The position numbers and the translations under genes were made by a program. Shown piece after piece: positions 15,232 to 23,661 of a stretch of 51,663 nt of DNA (position 1 is the first letter of the stretch; each line of letters starts with the position of its first letter). Source of the stretch: Lachnospiraceae bacterium. GTDB taxonomy: Bacteria > Bacillota > Clostridia > Lachnospirales > Lachnospiraceae. The DNA lies in assembly GCA_022792295.1 (NCBI GenBank), contig JAAWAR010000054.1:1-51663 (forward strand), written 5' to 3'. The notes under the pieces were generated by a model. That model saw nothing but the letters and a program-made list of their open reading frames with translations. It ran no database searches and was not told where the DNA came from.

Positions 15232-16170
15232 CTAACAGGAGGAACGCTTTCCGGCAAGAGGCCCGGCGATTCCTTTTTCTTGCACATGCGATTCCAAAGA
15301 ATTCCATAAAAGTTCATTTTCTATGAAATGCGCCTGCAGGCTCCCTGTATCTGCCAGATACGCGAGATAGGAGCGGACCGTGCTTCCGACAAGGACATAC
15401 TGTTCAAAATTCATGGAGAGGCCATATTCGTCAAACAGCCTCTTTAAAAGGGTTTCAAAGCTTATGGGCGTGCGGCAGAGAGTGAGGATTTTTTGGGCCG
15501 TCTCGTGCACCTTATCTATGTTGTAGCGGGCGAGTTCCTTTAGATTGGCGGCGGGCTCGGCATGGGCCGGTATGAAAACGGCAGCCTGCATGTCTATGAC
15601 CTTTTCAAGCGTTTCAAGATAAGCCTTTACATCATAAAGGAAGCCGATCTGATATTTATCAAGTGTTTCCCGGCTCGAGAGGCAGTCCGCGAGGTAGACA
15701 ACATCGTCTGCGGTACGGAAGCCTGCCATATCAAAAAAGTGTCCGGGGAGCCGGATTAAGGACATGCCCTCCGGCAGGACATCATCTGTCAGCTCCAACA
15801 CGTCGCTTTCCTGGGCCATCAAAAACTTATGACGAAGCTCCTTTAACGGAAAACCACCGTATAGGAAGGATGGCTCCAGGTGCGGAAAGCGGGTGAAGGC
15901 ACACTCAATGCCGGGCGCGTAGATCTTACAGCCGGTCTGCTTCTGGAGGTACGCGTTGCCGCCGATGTGATCCGCGTTGGAGTGCGTGTTGTAGATGGCA
16001 GTCAGCCGCCAGCCATTGGCGTTTAAAAGCTTTAAAACCTTCTTTCCGGCATCTTTGTCATTTCCGCTGTCGATGAGACAGACGTCTGTGCCGCTTAAGC
16101 GTATGAGTCCGATCTTGGCGGGGCTTTGGATATAATAGCTTCGCTCCCCGACCTGGTGCAGCTCGTACAT
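15232..16170 (-). CDS. MBL-fold metallohydrolase with altered zinc motif
   Basis: 312-residue metallo-beta-lactamase-fold protein: strand-turn LIDSGNDKDAGKKV, metal motif THSNADHIGGN (His63, Asn65, Asp67, His68), PGHFFDMAG, VYLADCLSS and PAHAE in the usual order. The canonical motif is HxHxDH, so the second histidine is asparagine here. An additional C-terminal helical region (about 215-312) resembles winged-helix extensions of MBL proteins. AAAGGAGAG sits before the ATG. Function unknown; it could bind one metal or use an altered site. Confidence 0.8.
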   Translation of the reverse strand: MYELHQVGERSYYIQSPAKIGLIRLSGTDVCLIDSGNDKDAGKKVLKLLNANGWRLTAIYNTHSNADHIGGNAYLQKQTGCKIYAPGIECAFTRFPHLEPSFLYGGFPLKELRHKFLMAQESDVLELTDDVLPEGMSLIRLPGHFFDMAGFRTADDVVYLADCLSSRETLDKYQIGFLYDVKAYLETLEKVIDMQAAVFIPAHAEPAANLKELARYNIDKVHETAQKILTLCRTPISFETLLKRLFDEYGLSMNFEQYVLVGSTVRSYLAYLADTGSLQAHFIENELLWNSLESHVQEKGIAGPLAGKRSSC

Positions 16171-16210
16171 GGTACAGGCTCTCCTTTCTTAACTAGGATG
16201 TGCAATACGC

Positions 16211-16240
16211 ATAAAAGGCGGCAGGAATCCTCTGCCGCCT
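16211..16240 (-). terminator. Terminator of ilvE
   Basis: On the - strand AGGCGGCAG (16240-16232) pairs with CTGCCGCCT (16224-16216) and is followed by TTTTAT. It lies directly downstream of ilvE. Confidence 0.8.
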
Positions 16241-16253
16241 GAAATACGCTGTT

Positions 16254-17279
16254 TTATTTGATTACATGGAGCCAGCCCTCGGGTGCCTCAATATGCCCCA
16301 TCTGAATTCCGGTCAGGGTATCGTAAAGCTTCTGGGTAACAGGGCCCATTTTTTCCATGCCGCTCGCAAAGCAGATCTCGCGGCCGTGATCCACAATCTT
16401 TCCAACCGGGGAGACGACAGCGGCAGTACCACACAGACCGCACTCGGCAAACTCTGAGACCTCTGCGAAGGGAATCTCACGCTCCTCGGCCTTCAATCCC
16501 AGATAATGTTCGGCGACATAGAGGATGGAACGGCGCGTGATGGAGGGAAGGATGCTGCCGGACTTGGGGGTCACGACAGTGTTGTCTTTCGTGACGAAAA
16601 TGAAGTTTGCACCGCCGGTTTCCTCAACTTTGGTATGGGTAGCGGCATCTAAGAACATGTTTTCGTCAAAGCCCTGACTGTGTGCGTCTACGATCGCATG
16701 CAGGCTCATCGCGTAGTTTAAGCCGGCCTTTACGTGTCCGGAGCCATGCGGCGCGGCGCGGTCAAGATCGCATACGCGGATTGTGATCGGCTTTGCCCCG
16801 CCCTTAAAGTAGGGGCCGACCGGTGTACAGAACATGCGGAACTGGTACTCGGAGGCAGGCTTTACCCCGATAACGGGATTGGTGCCATAAAGATTTGGGC
16901 GGATATAGAGGGTCGCGCCGGAACCGTAAGGCGGAACATAGTCTGCATTGGCGGCCACGAGTTCAGTAACGGCGTCAATGAAGCGTTCCTTCGGGAACGG
17001 CGGCATCTCAAGCCACTTTGCCGTATTTACCATCCGCTCGCCGTTTAGGTCCGGGCGGAAGGTGACAATGTGGCCGTCCTCGGTGGTGTAGGCTTTTAAG
17101 CCCTCGAAGCAGGTCTGCGCATATTGGAGCACGCAGGCGCATTCATTTAAGACAATCGAATCATCCGTGATCAGCCCGCCTTCGTCCCACGCGCCGTTTT
17201 TAAAATTAGAGACATATCTGTAGTCGGTTTTCATGTAACCGAAGCCGATATTTGCCCAGTCGATGTTTGGTTTTGCCAT
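16254..17279 (-). CDS. ilvE: Branched-chain amino acid aminotransferase
   Basis: PLP-dependent class IV aminotransferase of 341 residues that interconverts valine, leucine and isoleucine with their 2-keto acids. The PLP lysine is Lys184 in GHVKAGLNYAMSLHA. Other motifs are AQTCFEGLKAY, ATLYIRPNLYGTNPVIGVKP, VEETGGANFIFV, SILPSITRRSI and CGTAAVVSPVG. I chose the ATG at 17279 because GGAGGAGAT lies before it and the family N-terminus begins there; the longer frame covers the promoter. Monocistronic, with its own promoter and terminator. Confidence 0.94.
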   Translation of the reverse strand: MAKPNIDWANIGFGYMKTDYRYVSNFKNGAWDEGGLITDDSIVLNECACVLQYAQTCFEGLKAYTTEDGHIVTFRPDLNGERMVNTAKWLEMPPFPKERFIDAVTELVAANADYVPPYGSGATLYIRPNLYGTNPVIGVKPASEYQFRMFCTPVGPYFKGGAKPITIRVCDLDRAAPHGSGHVKAGLNYAMSLHAIVDAHSQGFDENMFLDAATHTKVEETGGANFIFVTKDNTVVTPKSGSILPSITRRSILYVAEHYLGLKAEEREIPFAEVSEFAECGLCGTAAVVSPVGKIVDHGREICFASGMEKMGPVTQKLYDTLTGIQMGHIEAPEGWLHVIK

Positions 17280-17330
17280 AGGAATCTCCTCCGTTTCTGT
17301 GAGCCGGCCTGTACAGCCGACGTTTTCTTT

Positions 17331-17359
17331 ATTATAATGACTTCTCTTATATCCTGCAA
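17331..17359 (-). promoter_or_regulatory. Promoter of ilvE
   Basis: On the - strand TTGCAG (17359-17354), 17-base spacer, TATAAT (17336-17331). It lies 52 bases upstream of the ilvE start. Confidence 0.8.
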
Positions 17360-17459
17360 GTTTTTTTATAGAAAAAAACCGGAAAAAGTGATACACTATA
17401 AATGCGAGTTATGCCGAACATTCCTGCGGGGAAAACGGACAACGGAAAGGAAGGATTTT

Positions 17460-18749
17460 ATGGGACATATTACCACAAAGGACGCATACAAAAGTCTGGA
17501 GGAGCGGATCAACTGGTTTACGCAAGGGGCTCCCGCGTCCGAGACTTTTTATAAAATTTTAGAGGTATTGTTTTCGGAGAAGGAAGCGAAGATCATGGCA
17601 CGTTTGCCGGTGCGTCCCTTTACCGTCAAACGCGCGGCAAGGATCTGGAATACGTCGGAGGCAAAGGCGGAACGGGTATTGGACGGACTTTGTGAAAAGG
17701 CGCTTTTAGTGGACTCGGAGCATAACGGCGTCCGCAAATTCGTCATTCCGCCGCCCATGGCCGGTTTTATTGAGTTTGCGCTGATGCGTACCCGCGGAGA
17801 CATTGACCAGAAGTACCTGAGTGAGCTGTATTATCAATATATGAACGTGGAGGAGGATTTCGTAAAGGACCTGTTTTTTGCGACAGAGACAAAGCTTGGC
17901 CGTGTGTTTGTGCAGGAACCGGTGCTTGGGAATGCACACATGAACCACATCCTTGACTACGAGCGGGCGACGCATATCCTGGAGGAGGCCGAGTATATCG
18001 GAGTAGGGCTCTGCTACTGCCGCCATAAGGCATACCATGCAGGGCATCCCTGCGAGATTGACGCCCCGTGGGATGTCTGTCTGACACTTGGAAACGTGGC
18101 ACGCTCTCTCGCAGAGCACGGCGGGCATGCAAGGCTCATTGATAAGGCAGAAGCGAAGGACGTGCTGGAGCGCTCTTATGAGGCGAACCTGGTGCAGATC
18201 GGTGAGAATGTGCGCGAAAATCCGGCTTTTATCTGTAACTGCTGCGGCTGCTGCTGCGAGGCGCTGCAGGCGGCAAGACGGTTTGCTCCGATGCAGCCGG
18301 TTTCAACAACGAATTATATTCCGTATTTCGGTGAGGAGGACTGCGTGGGCTGTGGGAAATGCGCGAAGGCCTGTCCGGTTCTGGCCATTACGATGGAGGA
18401 GAGTGAAAAGACACATAAAAAACGGCCGATTTTAAATAAGGAGATCTGCCTGGGCTGCGGCGTCTGTGCCAGAAACTGCCCGACAAAAACAATCCGTCTG
18501 GAGAAGCGTCCGGTGCAGATCATTACGCCGGTCAACAGCACGCACCGCTTTATTTTGCAGGCCATCGAAAAGGGAACCTTGCAGAACCTCGTATTCGACA
18601 ATGAGGCATTCGCGAATCACAGGGCAATGGCGGCAATGTTTTCGGTCATTTTAAAGCTTCCGCCGGCAAAGCAGGCGCTTGCGAAGCAACAATTCAAGTC
18701 CATCTATTTGGATCGCCTTCTGTCTGCACAGAAGAAGGAGAAGAAATGA
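17460..18749 (+). CDS. 4Fe-4S dicluster protein with winged-helix N-terminus
   Basis: 429-residue iron-sulfur protein. Residues about 40-110 look like a winged-helix domain (ILEVLFSEKEAKIMARLP...). Cysteine clusters follow: CYCRHKAYHAGHPC from Cys185, the dense CNCCGCCCEAL from Cys259, and two ferredoxin motifs CVGCGKCAKACP from Cys295 and CLGCGVCARNCP from Cys330. GGAAAGGAAGG precedes the ATG at 17460; an extended -10 (TGATACACT, about 17389-17397) lies upstream. The next gene, an MFS transporter, overlaps by four bases, so the two work together. Specific electron-transfer role not known. Confidence 0.82.
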   Translation: MGHITTKDAYKSLEERINWFTQGAPASETFYKILEVLFSEKEAKIMARLPVRPFTVKRAARIWNTSEAKAERVLDGLCEKALLVDSEHNGVRKFVIPPPMAGFIEFALMRTRGDIDQKYLSELYYQYMNVEEDFVKDLFFATETKLGRVFVQEPVLGNAHMNHILDYERATHILEEAEYIGVGLCYCRHKAYHAGHPCEIDAPWDVCLTLGNVARSLAEHGGHARLIDKAEAKDVLERSYEANLVQIGENVRENPAFICNCCGCCCEALQAARRFAPMQPVSTTNYIPYFGEEDCVGCGKCAKACPVLAITMEESEKTHKKRPILNKEICLGCGVCARNCPTKTIRLEKRPVQIITPVNSTHRFILQAIEKGTLQNLVFDNEAFANHRAMAAMFSVILKLPPAKQALAKQQFKSIYLDRLLSAQKKEKK

Positions 18750-20038
18750 GGCCGTCTGCGGGGGGCCGCCCCCACTACGCATGGTTTATTCTGGCAGGCT
18801 GCTGTATCCTGCAGGGAGCGAGCCTGGGCCTTATCCACAACTGCGCGGGAGTTTTTTACTCCCCGGTCTGCGAGGAACTGGGCTTTGAGATCGGAAAATT
18901 TACGCTTTACCGTACGCTGTATGCCATAAGCTCCGCTCTGGCGCTGCCTTTTGTGGCAAAGAGCTTCAGAAAGCGGGATGTACGGTTTGTCATCGGAATC
19001 GCCTCTCTGGTCTATGGGATCAGCACAATGGCGATGGGAGCCTTTTCCGAGCTCTGGCAGTGGTATGTAACCGGATTAATCCAGGGTGCCGCTTCGGCAT
19101 TCCTTTGTATGCTTCCGGCGCCGCTTCTTCTTGGAAACTGGTTTTACAAGAAAACCGGGACGGCAGTCGGGATTTCGGCTGCTTTTTCCGGGCTGGTCGG
19201 TATGCTTGGAAGCAGCGGCCTCGGATTTCTGATTCCAACGCTCGGCTGGCGTGCCGCCTATCAGATCGTAGGTGCAGTCAGTATAGGGTTTATTTTGCCG
19301 ACGGCTGTCCTGATTCTTAGGTACCGGCCGGAGGAAAAGGGGCTTCGTGCCTACGGGGAAATGGAAGAAAAAGAAACGCAGAACAGCGCCGGAACGAAGG
19401 CTTTGGGAGAGTCGTCAGAATCCTTTGGGACGGCTGCCTGTTCCGGTGAGGAAAATGTACGCCGTGTCCAGGGGCTTTCCGATTTTGCGCGGCAGCCGGT
19501 GTTCTATTTGTGTCTCGCGGCGTTTGCGTGTTCCATGATCAGCAGCTGCCTGAATTTGTTTCTGACGTCTCTGGGGCTTGCCGCAGGGCTTTCCATGGTG
19601 GCCGCGGCGGCTTTGACCTCGTTTTCGCTTCTTGGAAATATGTCAAGCAAACTGGTTTTAGGAAAATTCAGCGATTCATTTGGGATCATGAAGGCGCTTC
19701 TCCTCTCAACGGCCGTATCAGTGGCCGGACATCTTTTTTTGCTTGCAGGGGTCCGAAGCGGGATGGCGGCTGGCGCATTTTTGTACGGCGTTACGCTGCC
19801 GCTTTCATCCGTTATGCTTCCGTTATTCTGCCGCCTGTTCTGGAAGGGCGATAATTATGGGACGGCCTATTCGTATGTTTCCATGTTTGGGACTTTACTG
19901 GCGTCTCCGTTTAATATGCTGTTTGGGCGTTTTTACGATTGGACAGGGAGCTATCAGGTAACGGTTGGTGCAAGCCTTGTGACACTTGTCTTGATGCTGG
20001 CTTGTGTTGGACTGGCACAAAAACAAGAAAAGAGTTGA
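18746..20038 (+). CDS. MFS transporter (OFA/monocarboxylate-type)
   Basis: 430-residue major facilitator with 12 predicted membrane segments and a long charged central loop (about 195-240). The N-terminus WFILAGCCILQGASLGLIHN and the FYDWTGSYQ region near the end resemble oxalate/formate or monocarboxylate type members. Its ATG overlaps the stop of the Fe-S gene as ATGA, so translation is coupled. Probably imports an organic acid used with the Fe-S protein; substrate unknown. Confidence 0.85.
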   Translation: MRPSAGGRPHYAWFILAGCCILQGASLGLIHNCAGVFYSPVCEELGFEIGKFTLYRTLYAISSALALPFVAKSFRKRDVRFVIGIASLVYGISTMAMGAFSELWQWYVTGLIQGAASAFLCMLPAPLLLGNWFYKKTGTAVGISAAFSGLVGMLGSSGLGFLIPTLGWRAAYQIVGAVSIGFILPTAVLILRYRPEEKGLRAYGEMEEKETQNSAGTKALGESSESFGTAACSGEENVRRVQGLSDFARQPVFYLCLAAFACSMISSCLNLFLTSLGLAAGLSMVAAAALTSFSLLGNMSSKLVLGKFSDSFGIMKALLLSTAVSVAGHLFLLAGVRSGMAAGAFLYGVTLPLSSVMLPLFCRLFWKGDNYGTAYSYVSMFGTLLASPFNMLFGRFYDWTGSYQVTVGASLVTLVLMLACVGLAQKQEKS

Positions 20039-20089
20039 ATATTCTCACAAAAGATATTATTATGAAATAGTACATAGAAGATGATATTG

Positions 20090-20103
20090 TTCCAAATTTG
20101 GAA
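20090..20103. promoter_or_regulatory. Perfect palindrome TTCCAAATTTGGAA, operator candidate
   Basis: 14-base perfect palindrome 36 bases upstream of the winged-helix regulator start, in the AT-rich 101-base gap after the MFS gene. Likely autoregulatory operator. Confidence 0.55.
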
Positions 20104-20139
20104 ATAATCCTGAAAAAGAAAAGGGGTTAAATCATAACG

Positions 20140-20982
20140 ATGAAGTCACGGAAGAAGGTTGTGTTGCATCCGGTTCGGCTGCAGATTCTGCAATATCTCT
20201 CAAGCATAGGAAGCGCAACGCCGGGAGCGTTAGCCGAGCTGATGCCGGATGTGCCGCGGACGACATTGTACCGCCATGTGAATCTGCTCCATGAGGAAGG
20301 TTATTTAAAGGTGCTGAAGGAGGTTCGGATCCGCGGGACCTATGAGCGGGAGTATGGGCTCGATCAGGAGCGGCTTGGCAAAGAGAGCCCGAAGGAGAGG
20401 GAACGGCAGGCCACGTTCGATCTTCTTTTAAAGATGCTTGGTGATTTTGAGGCATATTATGAGAGACCGGACAGCGATTCGGGGAGAGACATGCTGTTTT
20501 TCACCGGGAATTCCCTGAAGCTTACGGATGAAGAATTTTCGGGTTTCCTGGAGGAGCTTTTTGCGCTGATTGCCAGATATGACCTGCTCCCGGAAAAAGA
20601 AGGGCAGAAGGTCAGAAACATTACGATGATCTCGGCCCCTTCTGGAGGAGGGACAAAAAAGGAGGGAGGGAAAAAAAAGAAAAAGACAGAGCCAAAGAGA
20701 AAAGAGGCAGGGGCAGAGGCAGACAAGGAGCCCGAAAGGAAAGAAACACATGCCCCGGCAGGACAAGAGACAAAGAGTGAAATAACGGCTGCCGAAACAG
20801 AGCCGGAGGAAAAGCCAGAGAAAATCCCGCACCGGTCATCGTTTCTTGAGGCAATGGAACGCTTAAACGGTACAAAAAGGAAGTTTACGGATCCGAAGGA
20901 CGGGGATATGGCTATTTGCATGCCGGCAGACGCGACATATGACATGGCCGATAAAGTACAGGAAGTGATCGCTTCGGTTTAA
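20140..20982 (+). CDS. Winged-helix (ArsR-like) regulator with long charged C-terminus
   Basis: 280 residues. Residues 1-75 form a helix-turn-helix domain: HPVRLQILQYLSS, TPGALAELMPDVPRTTLYRHVNLLHEEGYL. A helical middle part follows to about 165. The tail (about 170-230) is rich in Lys, Glu and Ala with runs of lysines, coded by purine tracts including A8 at 20671-20678, and the end (about 235-280) is again ordered-looking. The charged tail is unusual for this family. AAAAGGGG precedes the start. It lies 49 bases before cyuA and may be cotranscribed with it. Confidence 0.82.
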   Translation: MKSRKKVVLHPVRLQILQYLSSIGSATPGALAELMPDVPRTTLYRHVNLLHEEGYLKVLKEVRIRGTYEREYGLDQERLGKESPKERERQATFDLLLKMLGDFEAYYERPDSDSGRDMLFFTGNSLKLTDEEFSGFLEELFALIARYDLLPEKEGQKVRNITMISAPSGGGTKKEGGKKKKKTEPKRKEAGAEADKEPERKETHAPAGQETKSEITAAETEPEEKPEKIPHRSSFLEAMERLNGTKRKFTDPKDGDMAICMPADATYDMADKVQEVIASV

Positions 20983-21031
20983 TCCGAAAGCCGAGTTGGA
21001 ATAGGTATGATTGAAAGAAAGGTGAAACACG

Positions 21032-22309
21032 ATGGAAAAGACAAATGAAAAGTATCAGGCATACGTACAGATTTTAAAGGAGGAGCTTTGTCCGGCGATG
21101 GGCTGTACGGAGCCGATTGCCCTTGCCTATGCGGCGGCCGTGGCGAAAAAAACGCTGGGGGCGCTGCCTGACAGGGTAGTGATCGGCGCAAGCGGAAGCA
21201 TTATCAAGAATGTAAAATCGGTGATCGTACCGAATACGAACCATATGAAAGGAATCCCGGCTGCTGCTGCGGCCGGAATCGTGGCCGGCAATGCCGATAA
21301 GGAGCTCGAGGTGATTGCCGAGGTATCGCCAGAGCAGATTGACGCGATCCGTGAATTTCTGGAAAAGGCAACGATTACGGTGCAGCATGTGGATAATGAC
21401 CTGACCTTTGATATTCTGGTGGAGCTCTATAAAGGAGAGGAGAATGCCAGAGTACGGATCGTAAATTATCATACAAATCTGGTATATATCGAAAAAAACG
21501 GCGAGATCCTCTTGGACGTGCCGGTAGCCGGGGAGAGTGAGGAGGGACTCACAGACCGCACACTTCTCAACATGCAGGATATCTGGGACTTTGCCAATAC
21601 AGTGGAGATTGCGGATATTAAGGAGATCCTGGACCGGCAGATCCATTATAATATGGCGATTGCCGAGGAGGGGTTAAAGGGGAGCTATGGGGCAAATATC
21701 GGCTCGGTGCTCCTGGAGATGAATGGAAACGATGTGCGGACGAGGGCACGTGCGATGGCGGCCGCCGGTTCGGATGCACGGATGAATGGCTGCGAGCTGC
21801 CCGTCATCATTAACTCGGGAAGCGGAAACCAGGGAATCACAGCCTCCGTGCCGGTTGTCGTGTATGCGAAGGAGTTAGGCGTGGGTGAGGAAAAACTATA
21901 TCGGGCTCTGGCGCTCTCCAATCTGACGGCGATCCATCAGAAGACGCCGATCGGCCGTTTGTCAGCTTACTGCGGCGCGGTCAACGCGGGAGCGGGAGCG
22001 GGGGCCGGGATCGCATACTTAAACGGAGGCGGCTATGAGGAGGCCGTACATACGGTAGTTAATGCGGTGGCCGTGCTTTCCGGCATGGTCTGTGACGGAG
22101 CGAAGGCCTCATGCGCGGCGAAGATCGCTGAGGCGGTGGACGCGGCGATCTTAGGGTACAACATGTATATCCGCGGGCAGCAGTTTGAGGGCGGTGACGG
22201 AATTGTCACGAAGGGAATTGAGAATACAATCAAAAACGTCGGCCGACTTGCCAAGGATGGGATGAAGGAGACGAATGAGGAAATCATCAGTATTATGATC
22301 GGATGCTAA
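21032..22309 (+). CDS. cyuA: L-cysteine desulfidase (UPF0597/YhaM family)
   Basis: Breaks L-cysteine down to pyruvate, ammonia and sulfide, using an oxygen-sensitive Fe-S cluster in the family. 425 residues, full length. The N-terminal motif CPAMGCTEPIALAYAAA holds Cys20 and Cys25; GASGSIIKNVKSV, NSGSGNQGITASVPV and the late Gly/Cys-rich MVCDGAKASCAAKI also match. AGAAAGGTG precedes the ATG. A strong terminator follows. A role in anaerobic cysteine use or sulfide production is expected. Confidence 0.9.
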   Translation: MEKTNEKYQAYVQILKEELCPAMGCTEPIALAYAAAVAKKTLGALPDRVVIGASGSIIKNVKSVIVPNTNHMKGIPAAAAAGIVAGNADKELEVIAEVSPEQIDAIREFLEKATITVQHVDNDLTFDILVELYKGEENARVRIVNYHTNLVYIEKNGEILLDVPVAGESEEGLTDRTLLNMQDIWDFANTVEIADIKEILDRQIHYNMAIAEEGLKGSYGANIGSVLLEMNGNDVRTRARAMAAAGSDARMNGCELPVIINSGSGNQGITASVPVVVYAKELGVGEEKLYRALALSNLTAIHQKTPIGRLSAYCGAVNAGAGAGAGIAYLNGGGYEEAVHTVVNAVAVLSGMVCDGAKASCAAKIAEAVDAAILGYNMYIRGQQFEGGDGIVTKGIENTIKNVGRLAKDGMKETNEEIISIMIGC

Positions 22310-22337
22310 AAATGCCGCGCCGTATTGGCGGCCGGCC

Positions 22338-22379
22338 AAAGGAATCCCCCAAAGCAGCGTCTTGGGGGATTCCTTTTTT
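22338..22379. terminator. Bidirectional terminator between cyuA and LysR gene
   Basis: Perfect 15-base stem AAAGGAATCCCCCAA (22338-22352) / TTGGGGGATTCCTTT (22362-22376) followed by T. The A-run at the other end supplies Ts for the - strand transcript. It touches the 3' end of the convergent LysR gene. Confidence 0.9.
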
Positions 22380-23298
22380 ATATGTGCCTCGCGATTCGAA
22401 GAAATTCCCTGCATGCCTGAGAGCGGTAGCCTCTCCGCGGAATGTTGACGCAGATATCCCGATAAAAATCAGGATTGTCGATCTGGAAAATGCGGACGCC
22501 GTTTAAGTACGCCGGATTTACCAGGGGGATGTCACTGATAAAGGAATGCGAAACAAACATCATGCCAAGTCCTGCGGAACACATGGCAAAGCGTGTCATA
22601 AAGTTTGAAGTTTCCATGACAATATTAGGCTGTACATGCAGCTCCAGACAGCAGGCTTCGAAAATATCTTTCAGCCATGTGGACTGACTATAGGCGAGGA
22701 ACGGCAGATGGCAGAAGTATTCCAGCGGGAGCTTTTCGTCTTCGAGAAGCCCCTGCTGCTGCTCGGGAGTAAAATACGCATCAAGGAGGTTTTTCGGGAC
22801 CATCAAAAGAAAACTCTCAGGACAGATGGGGAAGGACTGTACCGTATCGCTCTCGAAAGAAAAGCCGATTGCCAAATCGGCGGCTCCGCTTTCCAAAATC
22901 TCTGCGATCTGGCGCCGGTTGATCTCTACAACATGGAGACGGATACCCGGAAATTCCTGCCGGAATTGTTTGAAGATGCGGGGGAATACAGCGGTTCCAC
23001 GGTCACTTAAGATGGCGACGGTCAAGGAGGAGTTTTCAAAATTTTTCATGTCCTGCAGTTCACATTCCATCTGTGCGGCCTGCTGCAGAAGCAGTCTGGC
23101 ATTTTGAGCAAAGCAGTTGCCGGCAGGGGTCAGGGAGAGCGTGGGCGTTCGGTTGAAGAATTCCGTTGTATATTCCCGCTCGAGTCTGGCGATCCGTGCA
23201 CTGAGAGCCTGCTGCGATACAAACAGCTTTTCGGCACAGTGAGAAAAGTTGAGTTCTTCAGCCAGAGCGAGAAAATATTTTAGATCTGTAAAAGTCAT
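22378..23298 (-). CDS. LysR family transcriptional regulator
   Basis: 306 residues. Helix-turn-helix at the N-terminus: DLKYFLALAEELNFSHCAEKLFVSQQALSARIARLE, then a substrate-binding domain from about residue 90. I chose the ATG at 23298 (AAAGGAATC upstream), which gives the usual family N-terminus; an ATG seven codons earlier is possible. It is divergent from the flavoprotein/TTT cluster and probably activates it in response to the transported compound. Its own promoter is at 23339-23367. Confidence 0.88.
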   Translation of the reverse strand: MTFTDLKYFLALAEELNFSHCAEKLFVSQQALSARIARLEREYTTEFFNRTPTLSLTPAGNCFAQNARLLLQQAAQMECELQDMKNFENSSLTVAILSDRGTAVFPRIFKQFRQEFPGIRLHVVEINRRQIAEILESGAADLAIGFSFESDTVQSFPICPESFLLMVPKNLLDAYFTPEQQQGLLEDEKLPLEYFCHLPFLAYSQSTWLKDIFEACCLELHVQPNIVMETSNFMTRFAMCSAGLGMMFVSHSFISDIPLVNPAYLNGVRIFQIDNPDFYRDICVNIPRRGYRSQACREFLRIARHI

Positions 23299-23338
23299 AG
23301 TTTTGATTCCTTTCTGCATATCAACTTTCTTACGGTTC

Positions 23339-23367
23339 ATTATAAAGATCCCCCTATAGCAAAGCAA
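23339..23367 (-). promoter_or_regulatory. Promoter of the LysR gene
   Basis: On the - strand TTGCTT (23367-23362), 17-base spacer, TATAAT (23344-23339). Confidence 0.75.
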
Positions 23368-23382
23368 GGAAAAAGACAGCTT

Positions 23383-23400
23383 TACAATAAATTTATTGTA
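23383..23400. promoter_or_regulatory. Perfect palindrome TACAATAAATTTATTGTA, LysR operator candidate
   Basis: 18-base perfect palindrome 15 bases upstream of the LysR gene's -35 box in the divergent intergenic region. It shares the core AATAAATTTATT with the palindrome at 13427-13442. A position between divergent genes is typical for LysR binding. Confidence 0.65.
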
Positions 23401-23661
23401 GGGACTTTTGAAAAACTGTTTCCTTTTCCGATGCAGAGATGCTAAGCTGAGCTTACAAGGTTCCTGTTCAGGCAGGTCTGCGCATTTGCCGCGCATAAAT
23501 TAGACCGGTGAGCAAAAGTCCCTCCGCCTCCGTTTCAATCGCTCCTTGACAAGTGCCGCAGGCGATTTTCATGGATTTTTGCCGGCTACAGGGAAGGTAT
23601 TAGAACCGTAACCTTACAAGGCCAAGCTTGATTTAGAAAGAATACGAATTGGGAGGTAACT
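23401..23661. other. Leader region of flavoprotein cluster with nested dyad
   Basis: No ORF is supported. GCAAAAGTCC near 23513 pairs with GGATTTTTGC near 23583 (one G.T), and inside it AATCGC pairs with GCGATT. A TTGACA at 23546-23551 lacks a good -10, so the cluster promoter is not clear. TTGGGAGG precedes the next start. Confidence 0.5.

Noticed and set aside
23546-23551. TTGACA as promoter of the flavoprotein cluster
   Set aside because: No acceptable -10 hexamer at 16-18 bases downstream.
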